From: JAWKTT01 sp041398965
GTDB lineage: Bacteria; Planctomycetota; Planctomycetia; Planctomycetales; Planctomycetaceae
Direction: 5' to 3'
DNA: 9,846 nucleotides
Assembly (NCBI GenBank): GCA_041398965.1
Contig: JAWKTT010000067.1
Location: 1 to 9,846, forward strand
This document shows, in pieces, positions 1 to 7,667 of this stretch (positions are counted from its first letter, which is position 1; the number at the start of each line of letters is the position of its first letter). The position numbers were made by a program, and so were the translations under genes. Below the pieces are notes generated by a model. The model ran no database searches and was not told the origin of the DNA. It saw only the letters and a program-made list of their open reading frames with translations.

Positions 1-82
1 CGTCTCGATACAGGAGCGATCGGCGCCGTGGTGGCCTCCCATTCAAAGGGTGGCTTAACAGCCCGTTGAAAGGAGACCGTGG

Positions 83-102
83 GTCAGCTTTTCCAAGCTG
101 AC
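83..102. repeat. Perfect 8-bp stem-loop, possible REP-like element
   Basis: GTCAGCTT (83-90) is the exact reverse complement of AAGCTGAC (95-102), with a TTCC loop. The stem can be extended by CGT (78-80) pairing with ACG (103-105) across a two-base bulge at 81-82. No run of T follows, so it does not look like an intrinsic terminator. The form resembles short intergenic palindromes that recur in bacterial genomes, but only one copy is present here, so repeat status is inference. Confidence 0.45.
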
Positions 103-185
103 ACGAGCCAGTCGGATTGGCCATGTGCTTTCTTGCCTAGACATCAAGCGGCGCCAAGTCTGGCTGGAAGTCTTGAGCTTCGTTT

Positions 186-197
186 TCAGCATGCTGA
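186..197. promoter_or_regulatory. 12-bp perfect palindrome, possible protein-binding site
   Basis: TCAGCATGCTGA at 186-197 equals its own reverse complement. It lies about 215 bp upstream of the DUF1501 start codon. A symmetric site of this length could bind a dimeric regulator, but one 12-bp palindrome in several kilobases can also arise by chance. Confidence 0.2.
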
Positions 198-282
198 CAA
201 GGCTGCGGCGGCAATCGGAGGGGGAGCAGATCGAAAGGCAGCGCACGTCGTTGACTCGTCGAAGGTCTTTTGCCCTTCTGTG

Positions 283-301
283 ACTTTGCTTGTCGCAAAG
301 T
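283..301. repeat. 7-bp inverted repeat with 5-nt loop
   Basis: ACTTTGC (283-289) and GCAAAGT (295-301) are exact reverse complements separated by TTGTC. The structure lies about 110 nt upstream of the DUF1501 gene. It could be a weak terminator for something upstream or a leader hairpin. No T-tract follows it on the plus strand. Confidence 0.25.
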
Positions 302-411
302 GGATTTCTCGCCAGATCATGTCCATTTGACCAAGCTCGCATTGCATGAACTAGTGCTTATGCGATAGTCTGGGGGAGGCTTTACGACATCTCTGAGGTG
401 GGAGCATCCGA

Positions 412-1788
412 ATGTTAACTCTGACCGGCCAACGACGGATCGGCAACAAGTTCTGCGACGGAATGACACGACGCAGCGTCCTGCGAATAGGTACGCTTGC
501 CGCGATGGGGGCGGCTGGAGGTTGGTCGCTGCCGGAGATTCTGCGTGCCGAGTCGAAGTCGAAGAGTGGCCGACTGCCTAAGTCGGTCATCATGATTTAC
601 CTCGTGGGGGGCCCACCACATCAGGATATGTTCGACCTGAAGCCCGAGGCTCCCGCTGAGATTGCCGGTCCGTGGCGCCCGATTGCGACCAATGTTCCCG
701 GCATGGAGATTTGCGAGGCGTTTCCTCGGTTGGCACAGATGGGGGACAAGCTCACCATCATTCGTTCTCTGGTCGGAAACCAGGCAGGGCACGATGCCAT
801 TCAGGTCTTCAATGGACGCGACCCGAAAAATCCGAAACCCTCGGGAGGCTGGCCGCAGTTTGGTTCGATGGTTTCCAAGGTTCAAGGGGCGGCTGATCCC
901 TCGGCCCCGCCGTTTGTGAGTCTCTGTTATCCCTGCACACATGGTCCCTACAACGAACCGGGAGTCGGATTTCTCGGCGCCGCACACACTCCGTTTCGTC
1001 CGCTCGGGCCGACGAAAGAAGACCTGGTCCTCAATGGGATCACACTGGATCAACTATCGGATCGAGCGGCACTTCTCAAGAGCTTTGATCGTATGCGACG
1101 CGATGTGGATGCTACGACCACAATGCAGGGAATGGATGCCTTTTCCGAACAGGCGTTCGGGTTGTTGACCTCCTCGAAACTTGCCGAAGCCCTCGATATC
1201 CATCGTGAGGACCCGAAAACAATCGAACGTTATGGCACAGGAAACCCCAACGTCTTTATCGACGGAAACGGCGCCCCGCGGGTGCCACAAAGCTTGCTGA
1301 TGGCACGCCGCCTGATCGAGGCGGGAGTACGAGTGGTCACACTGAACTACAGCAAATGGGACTGGCACGGCGGCGCCAACAACACCATCTTTGAACGGGA
1401 ACGGGTCGATTTCCCGATCTTTGACCAGTGTGTGAGCGCTCTGATTGAAGACCTGCACGTTCGCGGACTGTCTGACGATTGTGCCGTGGTCATCTGGGGA
1501 GAGTTTGGACGAACTCCGAAGATTAGTGCTCAGGTCGGACGAGACCACTGGCCACAAGTCAACTGTGCCCTGATGGCCGGCGGCAGTCTACGACATGGTC
1601 AAGTCATTGGAGCTACAGATCGGATCGCGGGGGAAGTAATTGCTCGCCCGGTCACTTTTGGCGAAGTCTACTCGACGCTCTTTCATCACCTGGGTGTTGA
1701 TAGCAGTCAGGCGACAATCTCCGATCTGAACGGTCGTCCGCAATACCTGGTCGAGGACGCCGCCTCCCCTTTACCAGAATTGGTTTAG
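412..1788 (+). CDS. DUF1501 domain protein, Tat-exported, complete
   Basis: A 458-residue secreted protein of the DUF1501 family, which has an alkaline-phosphatase/sulfatase-like fold and no firmly established reaction. The N-terminus has a twin-arginine signal: TRRSVLRIG at residues 19-27, then a small-residue hydrophobic stretch ending near A46. Family landmarks are GGPPHQDMFDLKP (66-78), WGEFGRT (362-368) and GRDHWP (376-381). The C-terminus ends in the usual leucine-rich region with NGRPQYL, so the protein is full length. The ATG at 412 is chosen because family members often begin MLTL and because GGAG (401-404) lies 7 nt upstream. An internal ATG at codon 18 would leave only TRR before the hydrophobic stretch and is less likely. 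In planctomycetes this gene usually follows a DUF1549/DUF1553 cytochrome gene; none is visible in the 411 nt upstream. It converges on the sulfatase gene. Confidence 0.92.
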   Translation: MLTLTGQRRIGNKFCDGMTRRSVLRIGTLAAMGAAGGWSLPEILRAESKSKSGRLPKSVIMIYLVGGPPHQDMFDLKPEAPAEIAGPWRPIATNVPGMEICEAFPRLAQMGDKLTIIRSLVGNQAGHDAIQVFNGRDPKNPKPSGGWPQFGSMVSKVQGAADPSAPPFVSLCYPCTHGPYNEPGVGFLGAAHTPFRPLGPTKEDLVLNGITLDQLSDRAALLKSFDRMRRDVDATTTMQGMDAFSEQAFGLLTSSKLAEALDIHREDPKTIERYGTGNPNVFIDGNGAPRVPQSLLMARRLIEAGVRVVTLNYSKWDWHGGANNTIFERERVDFPIFDQCVSALIEDLHVRGLSDDCAVVIWGEFGRTPKISAQVGRDHWPQVNCALMAGGSLRHGQVIGATDRIAGEVIARPVTFGEVYSTLFHHLGVDSSQATISDLNGRPQYLVEDAASPLPELV

Positions 1789-2007
1789 AGACAAGAAATA
1801 CTTCGTGACACGGGCCGCAGTTGAACGAGCTCGTAACGAATCGGATACCTTTGGGGCTTCGACGATGACATGCCTCCCTGTTGGTTGGAAAGTCGTGACG
1901 ATGCAGACTCGCAATGTTTCCGTCCTTCACGCTCAAAGACTGAATTGGAGCGTCCACATTTGTCGCAGTCCATCCGATCGCTGGATGGCGCGACTTGTTC
2001 ATTTTGG
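1789..2007. other. Convergent intergenic region
   Basis: This gap of 219 nt lies between the ends of the DUF1501 gene and the sulfatase gene. It contains a 10-bp palindrome (ACGAGCTCGT, 1825-1834) and a 6-bp stem-loop: CCATCC at 1970-1975 pairs with GGATGG at 1983-1988. The stem-loop sits 19 nt past the sulfatase stop codon and might end transcription there, but neither strand shows a U-tract, so no terminator is called. Reading frames here are short and unrecognised. Confidence 0.5.
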
Positions 2008-3411
2008 TCATTCGACGGGGGTCGGTCGCTGGGCTGCCGTCTCTTTGAGCCAGCTTTCGAGCTGTTCGCTCAGTCTGCTGGCGACTGCCGGTCTCTCGGT
2101 CGCGAGGTTCCGGGTTTCACCGAGATCGTGTGACAGATCGAAGAGTTCGACCGAGTTGTCATCGTCTCGGTGGATGAGCTTGTACTGTCCGGAGCGGATC
2201 GCACTGCCGGGGCGATTCGATTGGTGCCAGGCGTAATGCGGGTAGTGGAAGAAGAGGGAATCGCGGTCGAGACTTTTTCCCTGAAGCAGTGGTCTCAGTG
2301 TTTTGCCATCGAGAGATTCGCCTTCTCCAAGCGTCACGTGAGCGGCATCCAGAATCGTTGCGGAGAGGTCCATCGTAATCACTGGCGTCTCGTTGACACG
2401 GCTGGCGTTGGCGGCCTGATCCATGCTTTCCGGCCAGCGAACGATCAATGGGACTCGCAGCCCCCCTTCGTAAAGGTCCCCCTTGCCCGATCGGAGTGGC
2501 CGATTGTCTGTGGCACCCTCCCAACCGCCGTTGTCGCTGGTGAAAATGACGAGTGTCTGATCGGCGATGCCAAGCCGATCGACCTCGTCCAGCACTCGAC
2601 CCACGGCGCGGTCTGTAGCCTCGACTTGTGCCCCATAGACGGTGTTCTTGAGTCCTGGCCCCTCTTTGTCTTTGTACTTCGCGACCAGTTCTTCAGGGGC
2701 TTCGAACGGAAAGTGGACGTTGTAGGTCCAAAGGCAGATGAACATTGGGTTCTGGCGATTCTCCTGAAGGAACGCGATGGTTTCGTCTGCCAGTCGATCG
2801 GTCAGATACTCTCCTTTCTTGCGCGGTACGATCGAGGGGATGCGATAGGGGTCGAAGTAGGTGGGAGGACCACCAAAGCCGCAGCCACCGACATTGACGT
2901 CGAATCCTTGGTGCTCCGGCCAGTACGCCGGGCCGCTCGCAGTTGGGTTGTTCGCGTCATGTTCCCCAGACAGATGCCACTTACCGAAGAAGCCCGTTGC
3001 ATAACCAGCCTGTTTGACTCGCTCTGCAATTGTGACGGTCGTGAGGGGTAAAACATGTTCGGATGCAGGAGGTTGTACTGTCCGATTCTTTGGCCAGAAT
3101 GCCGGGCCATCCTTTCCGTGTTGGGTGATGTGCAGTCGTGCGGGGGCCAGTCCGGTTATCAGCGCTCCGCGCGTAGGGGAACAGACAGGAGAGGCGGCAT
3201 ACGCATTTGTGAACCGCACCCCTTGTTGGGTCAAAGCATCGATCCGCGGCGTGCTCAGGCGGTCATTACCCTGGCACCGCAGATCCATCCAGCCCAGATC
3301 GTCGACCATGATGACGAGAATATGCGGGCGACGCGGCGAATCCGCCGCAACGGCGTTCAAGGGGAAGAGCAAACTCATCAGGCACACTACGAGTGCAAGT
3401 CGGCGATTCAT
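2008..3411 (-). CDS. Secreted formylglycine-dependent sulfatase
   Basis: A 467-residue type I sulfatase that hydrolyses sulfate esters; the substrate is unknown, and sulfated polysaccharide is likely by analogy with other planctomycete sulfatases. Residues 1-23 form a Sec signal peptide with probable cleavage after AVAA. The metal-binding VDDLGW follows at 36-41. The activation motif C77-S-P-T-R81 has the cysteine that becomes formylglycine and the required Pro and Arg. Other active-site landmarks are GKWH (K144, H146), H232 in the YNVHFPF segment, DNGG (D292, N293) and SGKGDLYEGG (K309). The C-terminal subdomain contains the usual YKLI and ELFDL segments. All key catalytic residues seem present. 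The start at 3411 is preferred over an in-frame start at 3504 because it has GGAG 5 nt upstream and places the signal peptide at the N-terminus. It is the last gene of the three-gene minus-strand block. Confidence 0.95.
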   Translation of the reverse strand: MNRRLALVVCLMSLLFPLNAVAADSPRRPHILVIMVDDLGWMDLRCQGNDRLSTPRIDALTQQGVRFTNAYAASPVCSPTRGALITGLAPARLHITQHGKDGPAFWPKNRTVQPPASEHVLPLTTVTIAERVKQAGYATGFFGKWHLSGEHDANNPTASGPAYWPEHQGFDVNVGGCGFGGPPTYFDPYRIPSIVPRKKGEYLTDRLADETIAFLQENRQNPMFICLWTYNVHFPFEAPEELVAKYKDKEGPGLKNTVYGAQVEATDRAVGRVLDEVDRLGIADQTLVIFTSDNGGWEGATDNRPLRSGKGDLYEGGLRVPLIVRWPESMDQAANASRVNETPVITMDLSATILDAAHVTLGEGESLDGKTLRPLLQGKSLDRDSLFFHYPHYAWHQSNRPGSAIRSGQYKLIHRDDDNSVELFDLSHDLGETRNLATERPAVASRLSEQLESWLKETAAQRPTPVE

Positions 3412-3573
3412 GCTTACTCCATTAAAAGATGACGATCGACCATTTCGATTCGCATGCTGTTGCCCAGATGAACGGCAGTCGTTTGTGATGAAGGTCGATC
3501 GCATAGAGAAGTCGGCTGCCAGGTTCCGGACAAATTGAAACGAGTCACCGGGTGGAAGGACTTACATTGTGGG
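3412..3573 (-). other. Intercistronic spacer between DUF1552 and sulfatase genes
   Basis: This is a 162-nt gap within the minus-strand block. It contains a perfect 9-bp inverted repeat, CGATCGACC at 3433-3441 and GGTCGATCG at 3493-3501, enclosing 51 nt, just upstream of the sulfatase ribosome binding site. It could fold the leader of the sulfatase cistron. No clear promoter or terminator is visible, so it is undecided whether the sulfatase is co-transcribed with the genes before it. Confidence 0.4.
3417..3420 (-). promoter_or_regulatory. Ribosome binding site that sets the sulfatase start
   Basis: On the minus strand GGAG lies 5 nt before the ATG at 3411. The first 31 codons of the longer in-frame reading (from 3504) encode a polar, unfamiliar segment ahead of the signal peptide. 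This site therefore decides for the shorter protein. Confidence 0.7.
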
Positions 3574-4857
3574 TCAGGCGAAGTCGAGTCCACGCATGGT
3601 GCCGGTGCTGGTGGCGAACTTATCGACCGGGAGTCCCATACGCTGCAACATACTGACGTAGAGGTTTGGCAGCGGATAGTTCTTTGTGTTATCGAATGCA
3701 AGGTGTCCCGCGTGTTTGAATCCCCCCCCAAGCAGGAGCATTGGAAGGTTCTTGTTGTCGTGGCTGGCAGCATTACCCATCGGAGCGCCGTACAGAACCA
3801 TCGTCCGATCAAGTAATGGTTCGCCCTCTTCTTGGATTGCGTCGAGACTGGTCAGGAACTCGGACAACACCTTGAACTGAGCACTTTCGATGATAAAGAG
3901 TTGATCGAGCGCCTCCTGTCGACCGCCGTGATGGGTGATGCTGTGTGTCTCGTCCTTAACTCCCGGCAAGTCAGCGACGACACTGAAGGTGTTGACGAAC
4001 AAGCTCACAACGCGCGTGCTGTCCGACTCGAAGCCCAGTCGAGCAACGTCCATCATCAGACGGATTTTGTCGATTAACTTCTTGTTTTCCGTGATGTCAG
4101 TCGGAGCGGGCGAGGAAGGGGTCGGCTTTGGTTTGCGTTCCCATTCCTGGCCGAGTTCCAATTGTCGTTCGAGGTCTCGGACTGCGGTGTAGTATTGATC
4201 CAGCCTCGCTTGATCGGCAGCCCCGACACTCTTGGCGAGACGTTTTGCGTCGTCGGAAACGAAGTCGAGAGAACTTCGTCCCCGTCCCAAATCGGCGATG
4301 CGGGCCTCAATCTCTGAGGGATTCCCTTGCAGAAACATGTCGGCGTATAGCTTTGCTGGGCTCTTCTCTGCCGGGACCTTCACTCCGCTGCGAGAGAACG
4401 CCATACCCTGAGTGCTCTCCGCATTCACGTCGAGGACAAACGAAGGGAATCGCGTGATGGGACCGAGTTGTTCGGCAGCGAACTGGTCGAGCGAGATCGA
4501 GTTCTTGAATCCCGCTCCTCCGGGATGAGGTGCTGCCGACAGGAACGATCGCTCGGCTTCGTGTGCACCGTCAACATCGGGATGCGACACACCACTCAAT
4601 ACCGTCATTCTTGACTTGAAGTCCTTGAGGATTTCGAGGTACGGCGTCAGTTCAAAATCTCTCCCTGTAGCTGTCGGAAAGAAGTGCTTCGACAGAATGC
4701 CCATGTTCGTTTGAATGGCGATCATCCGTCGCGGGGGATTGGACGAGCCTTCGGCTGCGGAGGCTTTGCAGCGAAACGCCGGAAGCATCGCATCAAGCAT
4801 CGGCAGAGAGAGTGCGACACCGGCACCTCGGAGGAATGTTCGGCGAGAGAGCGACAT
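3574..4857 (-). CDS. DUF1552 domain protein, Tat-exported
   Basis: A 427-residue secreted protein of the DUF1552 family, whose biochemical role is unknown. The start carries a clear twin-arginine signal: SRRTFLRGAG at residues 4-13, then a hydrophobic core and a probable cleavage site near ASAA (32-35). Family landmarks are SGVSHPDVDGAH (88-99), an internal arginine- and lysine-rich helical stretch near the RDLERQLELGQEW segment, and GAPMGNAASH (357-366) followed by NLP and a GGG at 377-379. The C-terminus ends with the usual STGTMRGL, so the protein is complete. AGGA lies 8 nt before the ATG. It follows the DUF1592 gene by 80 nt. That pairing recurs in planctomycetes and some other phyla, so the two are likely co-expressed and may act together in the periplasm. 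Confidence 0.93.
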   Translation of the reverse strand: MSLSRRTFLRGAGVALSLPMLDAMLPAFRCKASAAEGSSNPPRRMIAIQTNMGILSKHFFPTATGRDFELTPYLEILKDFKSRMTVLSGVSHPDVDGAHEAERSFLSAAPHPGGAGFKNSISLDQFAAEQLGPITRFPSFVLDVNAESTQGMAFSRSGVKVPAEKSPAKLYADMFLQGNPSEIEARIADLGRGRSSLDFVSDDAKRLAKSVGAADQARLDQYYTAVRDLERQLELGQEWERKPKPTPSSPAPTDITENKKLIDKIRLMMDVARLGFESDSTRVVSLFVNTFSVVADLPGVKDETHSITHHGGRQEALDQLFIIESAQFKVLSEFLTSLDAIQEEGEPLLDRTMVLYGAPMGNAASHDNKNLPMLLLGGGFKHAGHLAFDNTKNYPLPNLYVSMLQRMGLPVDKFATSTGTMRGLDFA

Positions 4858-4937
4858 GAATGAAATCCTAATCTGAGTTGTCTTGGTTGTGATGGCGTCG
4901 CGTTAATCGCATCGGATCAATTGTCGAAGATTGGTGA

Positions 4938-7661
4938 CTACTTGCTCAAGAACAAGGGGCTTTGAATCACCTGATGCAACAGTTCATCGAGGTTCGGATT
5001 CTTACCTCCCGCCTGTTTGAGGATGTTGTCGACTGCTGGACGATCGGCAAAGCTGACGGGAGCCCCCGTTGCATACAGAACCAACTGATTTGTCAGATTG
5101 CGACTGAAAGCTGGCATCTCTCCCATAAGGAACGCCTGGTATTCACGGAGCGTCGCAAACTTGCGACCGTCAATGAGTTCTCCGCTGGCGTCGACTGGCT
5201 GGCCGTCACGGAACCTGACGTGATTCTTGAACTCGTCGTCTGGAGTCAGGTACGAACGGAATATTCTCACAAAGTCTGGTGGTTTTGTCCCTTCGGTCGC
5301 TCGATAGTAATCTCGCCAACCTCCAATCACATCATAGCTTTCCATCGCGAAGCCCGGTGGATCAAAGCGTGCATGGCAACCCGCACAGGCGATGTCCTCA
5401 CGGTGTCTGGCGAGTTGCTCGCGAATGGTTGTGGCCCCTGTGACATCGGGTTCAATTGCTGGAATATCTGGCGGCGGCAGCGGCGGTTGGCCGAGGATCT
5501 TTTTCATCACCCATGCTCCTCGTTTGACGGGGCTTGTCGTCGAGCCGTTGGCGGTGACTTTGCAAACGGCGGACATCGTCAAGAATCCCCCTCGCGTGTT
5601 CTTGTTCTGATCGACGTCGATGCGGCGGAAGCGAGTCCCTTCGACGCCGGGAATACCGTAATGCTCTGCCAGTCGCTGGTTCACAATATTGATTGGCGTC
5701 GACACGAGGTGAGAAACCGGAAGTCGATTGCGGACCGCAAACTTGAAGAACTCACGGGGTTCACGCCGCATGGCATCTTCGAGGTATGGCTGAAATTCGG
5801 GGTAGAGTTGCTTGTCGGGGCTTGTGAGATCGAAGTCACGCAGGTCGAGCCATTGGTCGGGAAAGTCCTGAAAAAAACGATCGGATTTGGGGTTGTTGAG
5901 TAGCCGGTCGGCCGCAGCTCTCAAGCCTTGTGGATCATTCAGAGTCCCTTCCTTGGCGGCGGCGAGCAGTGCATCATCGGGACAAGAGTTCCACAAGAGG
6001 TACGACAGTCGGCTCGCGATGGAGTAACCATCAAGCTCTCCGATCGATTCATTGAGGAATAGGAAGTCCGGGCTGAGCAACGCGGTGCGATAACTCTCCA
6101 GTAACGATTCTTCAAACGATGCTCCCTCTTGGAGACGCGCGTCGGCAATCGCGGCATACCGCTGGACTTCGGCGTCGGAGACAGGACGCCGGAATGCTCG
6201 CGGTAAGAAGGTCGCAAGAAGTCGACGGGTATCTCCTGCCGGATCGTCGGACATCGTAGCTCCCGGAATCAATCGCCCCGGACCATTCGAGGCTCCTCTC
6301 GCCTGGCGAAACGATTTGGGGCGATGGGGTTTGGGAACCTCGGGGGCCAACTTGTGGAACGGGATAATCGGTAAGTTCCCAAAGAGGTGGCGGTGACTGG
6401 CTGGTGGCCATTCGTCATAGAGTGGCCCAGAGACTACCAACTTGTCGATGGCGATTCCTGCGCCGGAGTAGGCTTGAATCTGTCCCTGAGAAAAGTAAAC
6501 GTGAGCATCCAGAAACGACGCCCCTGCGGCTCGCAGATGGTTCTCTTCTGTCGGTGAGATATCAACGACCAGCTCCGAATACGTCGGTTTCAAACTGGGT
6601 GCGTCGACGAATCCGAGCAGTCGACTCCCGCAGTAGACTCCAACGGACCCAGATCGTGGCGAAGGCTTCACCTCCCCTTTCTCCCACCAATAGGACCAGG
6701 CCGAAACCCCGATCTGATACCGACCGGGATGCACCGGAGCAAAGTTAAAGCGACCGGCAAACGACTCACCAAAGGTCCGTGTCATGCCGACTGTCGAACC
6801 TTCTTTGAAGACTCCATCCTTCTCAGCCTCGCCCAGGCCCTTGTACTTCCCACCAAACGACCACTTGCCTCCGGGATACTTCCCATCGTCATTCGTTGCC
6901 GATGGCATGGGGAATTTCGACTCGTCGTACTTCATGTCCGGCGTCAGCATGATCGCATCGCCGCCACCCATGAGGACTTTGTAGTCGTACTGCTGGTTCG
7001 CATAGAGCGTTCGTCGCTCGACTTCCGGGGGGACCGACCACTTGGCGACTGCCGCATTGAGAGCCTTGTCGATTGCTTCGGAGTATTTCGCAAGCAAGAC
7101 CGGCGAGAAGTCCAAGGCGGCCGCGGTCTTGGTGAAGCCATCAGCTCGACCGTCATCTGGCAGCAAGGCTTGCACTTCAAGCCAGGGGACGTCGAGTAAG
7201 TCACGCAACGTGTTCTCAAACTCCGTACGATTCATCCGTCTCACCACGCGGCGACCATTGCTTTCTCGCTGTTGGAGTTCCTCGGTACTTAATGCCTGAC
7301 TCAGCCATCCGAGAACGGGTTTGATTTCTTCGGCCTGTGGTCGTTCCGAATCCTTTGGCGGCATCTCGCCCGACTGGATACGATCGTGAATGCGAATCCA
7401 TTGCAGATAGGACTTCGCGTCGCTGAGATTGAGAGTCTGAGAAGAGAGATCCAATCCCCCTTTCTTCGACTGCGCATCATGACAGTCAATGCAGTGTGTC
7501 TCGAAGAACGACATCACGTCGCCCGGGACTTCCGCCGCTGAAAGCGAGCGAACCGCCCAAATGCACATCGCCACCACCCCGACCCACCGAAACTTTCGAG
7601 ACAACCCGGGTTCCGTTCGCCCCTCGATTTCAGGATGAGAGGATTTACGACGGCAAGTCAT
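4938..7661 (-). CDS. DUF1592-family multidomain cytochrome-like protein (PSCyt/DUF1587/1595/1592/1588/1585)
   Basis: A 907-residue secreted protein. After a long polar N-region, a hydrophobic segment (about 26-43, ending LSAAE) acts as signal peptide. A planctomycete-type cytochrome c domain follows, with C57-I-D-C60-H61 and GEMPP (98-102), whose Met100 is a candidate axial haem ligand. Next comes DUF1587 (about 141-205, RRMNRTEFENTLRDLLDV). A region at about 215-420, rich in beta-type sequence and aromatic residues, looks like a ligand-binding sandwich. Then come DUF1595 (near 478-505, LPRAFRRPVSDAEV), DUF1592 (about 510-680), DUF1588 (about 685-785) with a second C759-A-G-C-H763, and DUF1585 at the C-terminus (about 830-905). 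Haem binding is inferred from the motifs; the reaction is unknown. It is the first gene of the minus-strand block, 80 nt ahead of its usual DUF1552 partner. Confidence 0.93.
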   Translation of the reverse strand: MTCRRKSSHPEIEGRTEPGLSRKFRWVGVVAMCIWAVRSLSAAEVPGDVMSFFETHCIDCHDAQSKKGGLDLSSQTLNLSDAKSYLQWIRIHDRIQSGEMPPKDSERPQAEEIKPVLGWLSQALSTEELQQRESNGRRVVRRMNRTEFENTLRDLLDVPWLEVQALLPDDGRADGFTKTAAALDFSPVLLAKYSEAIDKALNAAVAKWSVPPEVERRTLYANQQYDYKVLMGGGDAIMLTPDMKYDESKFPMPSATNDDGKYPGGKWSFGGKYKGLGEAEKDGVFKEGSTVGMTRTFGESFAGRFNFAPVHPGRYQIGVSAWSYWWEKGEVKPSPRSGSVGVYCGSRLLGFVDAPSLKPTYSELVVDISPTEENHLRAAGASFLDAHVYFSQGQIQAYSGAGIAIDKLVVSGPLYDEWPPASHRHLFGNLPIIPFHKLAPEVPKPHRPKSFRQARGASNGPGRLIPGATMSDDPAGDTRRLLATFLPRAFRRPVSDAEVQRYAAIADARLQEGASFEESLLESYRTALLSPDFLFLNESIGELDGYSIASRLSYLLWNSCPDDALLAAAKEGTLNDPQGLRAAADRLLNNPKSDRFFQDFPDQWLDLRDFDLTSPDKQLYPEFQPYLEDAMRREPREFFKFAVRNRLPVSHLVSTPINIVNQRLAEHYGIPGVEGTRFRRIDVDQNKNTRGGFLTMSAVCKVTANGSTTSPVKRGAWVMKKILGQPPLPPPDIPAIEPDVTGATTIREQLARHREDIACAGCHARFDPPGFAMESYDVIGGWRDYYRATEGTKPPDFVRIFRSYLTPDDEFKNHVRFRDGQPVDASGELIDGRKFATLREYQAFLMGEMPAFSRNLTNQLVLYATGAPVSFADRPAVDNILKQAGGKNPNLDELLHQVIQSPLFLSK

Positions 7662-7667
7662 CAATGT

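Larger units (their letters stand above)
1..411. other. Intergenic region with three dyad symmetries, no convincing gene
   Basis: No convincing gene lies in this stretch. Frame 1 is open from the left edge to a stop at 67-69 and could be the last 22 codons of an upstream gene, but nothing in those residues is recognisable. A GTG-started frame at 79-330 is open, but it runs through a perfect hairpin and two other dyads and its product has low-complexity, unfamiliar composition, so I treat it as non-coding. Three dyads are visible: a hairpin at 83-102, a 12-bp palindrome at 186-197 and a 7-bp inverted repeat at 283-301. A TTGACC at 327-332 could be a -35 element for the DUF1501 gene, but the hexamer 17 bp downstream (ACTAGT) matches a -10 poorly, so no promoter is called. 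Confidence 0.6.

Noticed and set aside
79..330. An 83-codon GTG-started frame upstream of DUF1501
   Set aside because: It starts inside a hairpin, has no good ribosome binding site and its product has no recognisable feature.
327..355. A sigma-70-type promoter (TTGACC plus ACTAGT) for DUF1501
   Set aside because: The -10 hexamer matches the consensus at only three of six positions.
415..1053. A 212-codon open frame on the minus strand
   Set aside because: It is a shadow of the DUF1501 gene, with a basic and unfamiliar product.
1970..1988. A stem-loop as a bidirectional terminator between the convergent genes
   Set aside because: The stem is only 6 bp and no T-tract follows on either strand.
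2170..3051. A 293-codon open frame on the plus strand
   Set aside because: It is wholly antisense to the sulfatase gene, whose product has every catalytic motif in order; its own product has no recognisable domain.
3412..3504. An N-terminal extension of the sulfatase starting at 3504
   Set aside because: The internal ATG at 3411 has a GGAG at proper spacing and begins directly with a signal peptide; the extension would bury it behind 31 polar residues.
4962..5903. A 313-codon open frame on the plus strand
   Set aside because: It is antisense to the C-terminal half of the DUF1592 protein, where DUF1588 and DUF1585 motifs are clear. Long antisense frames are common in codon-biased genes of this kind.
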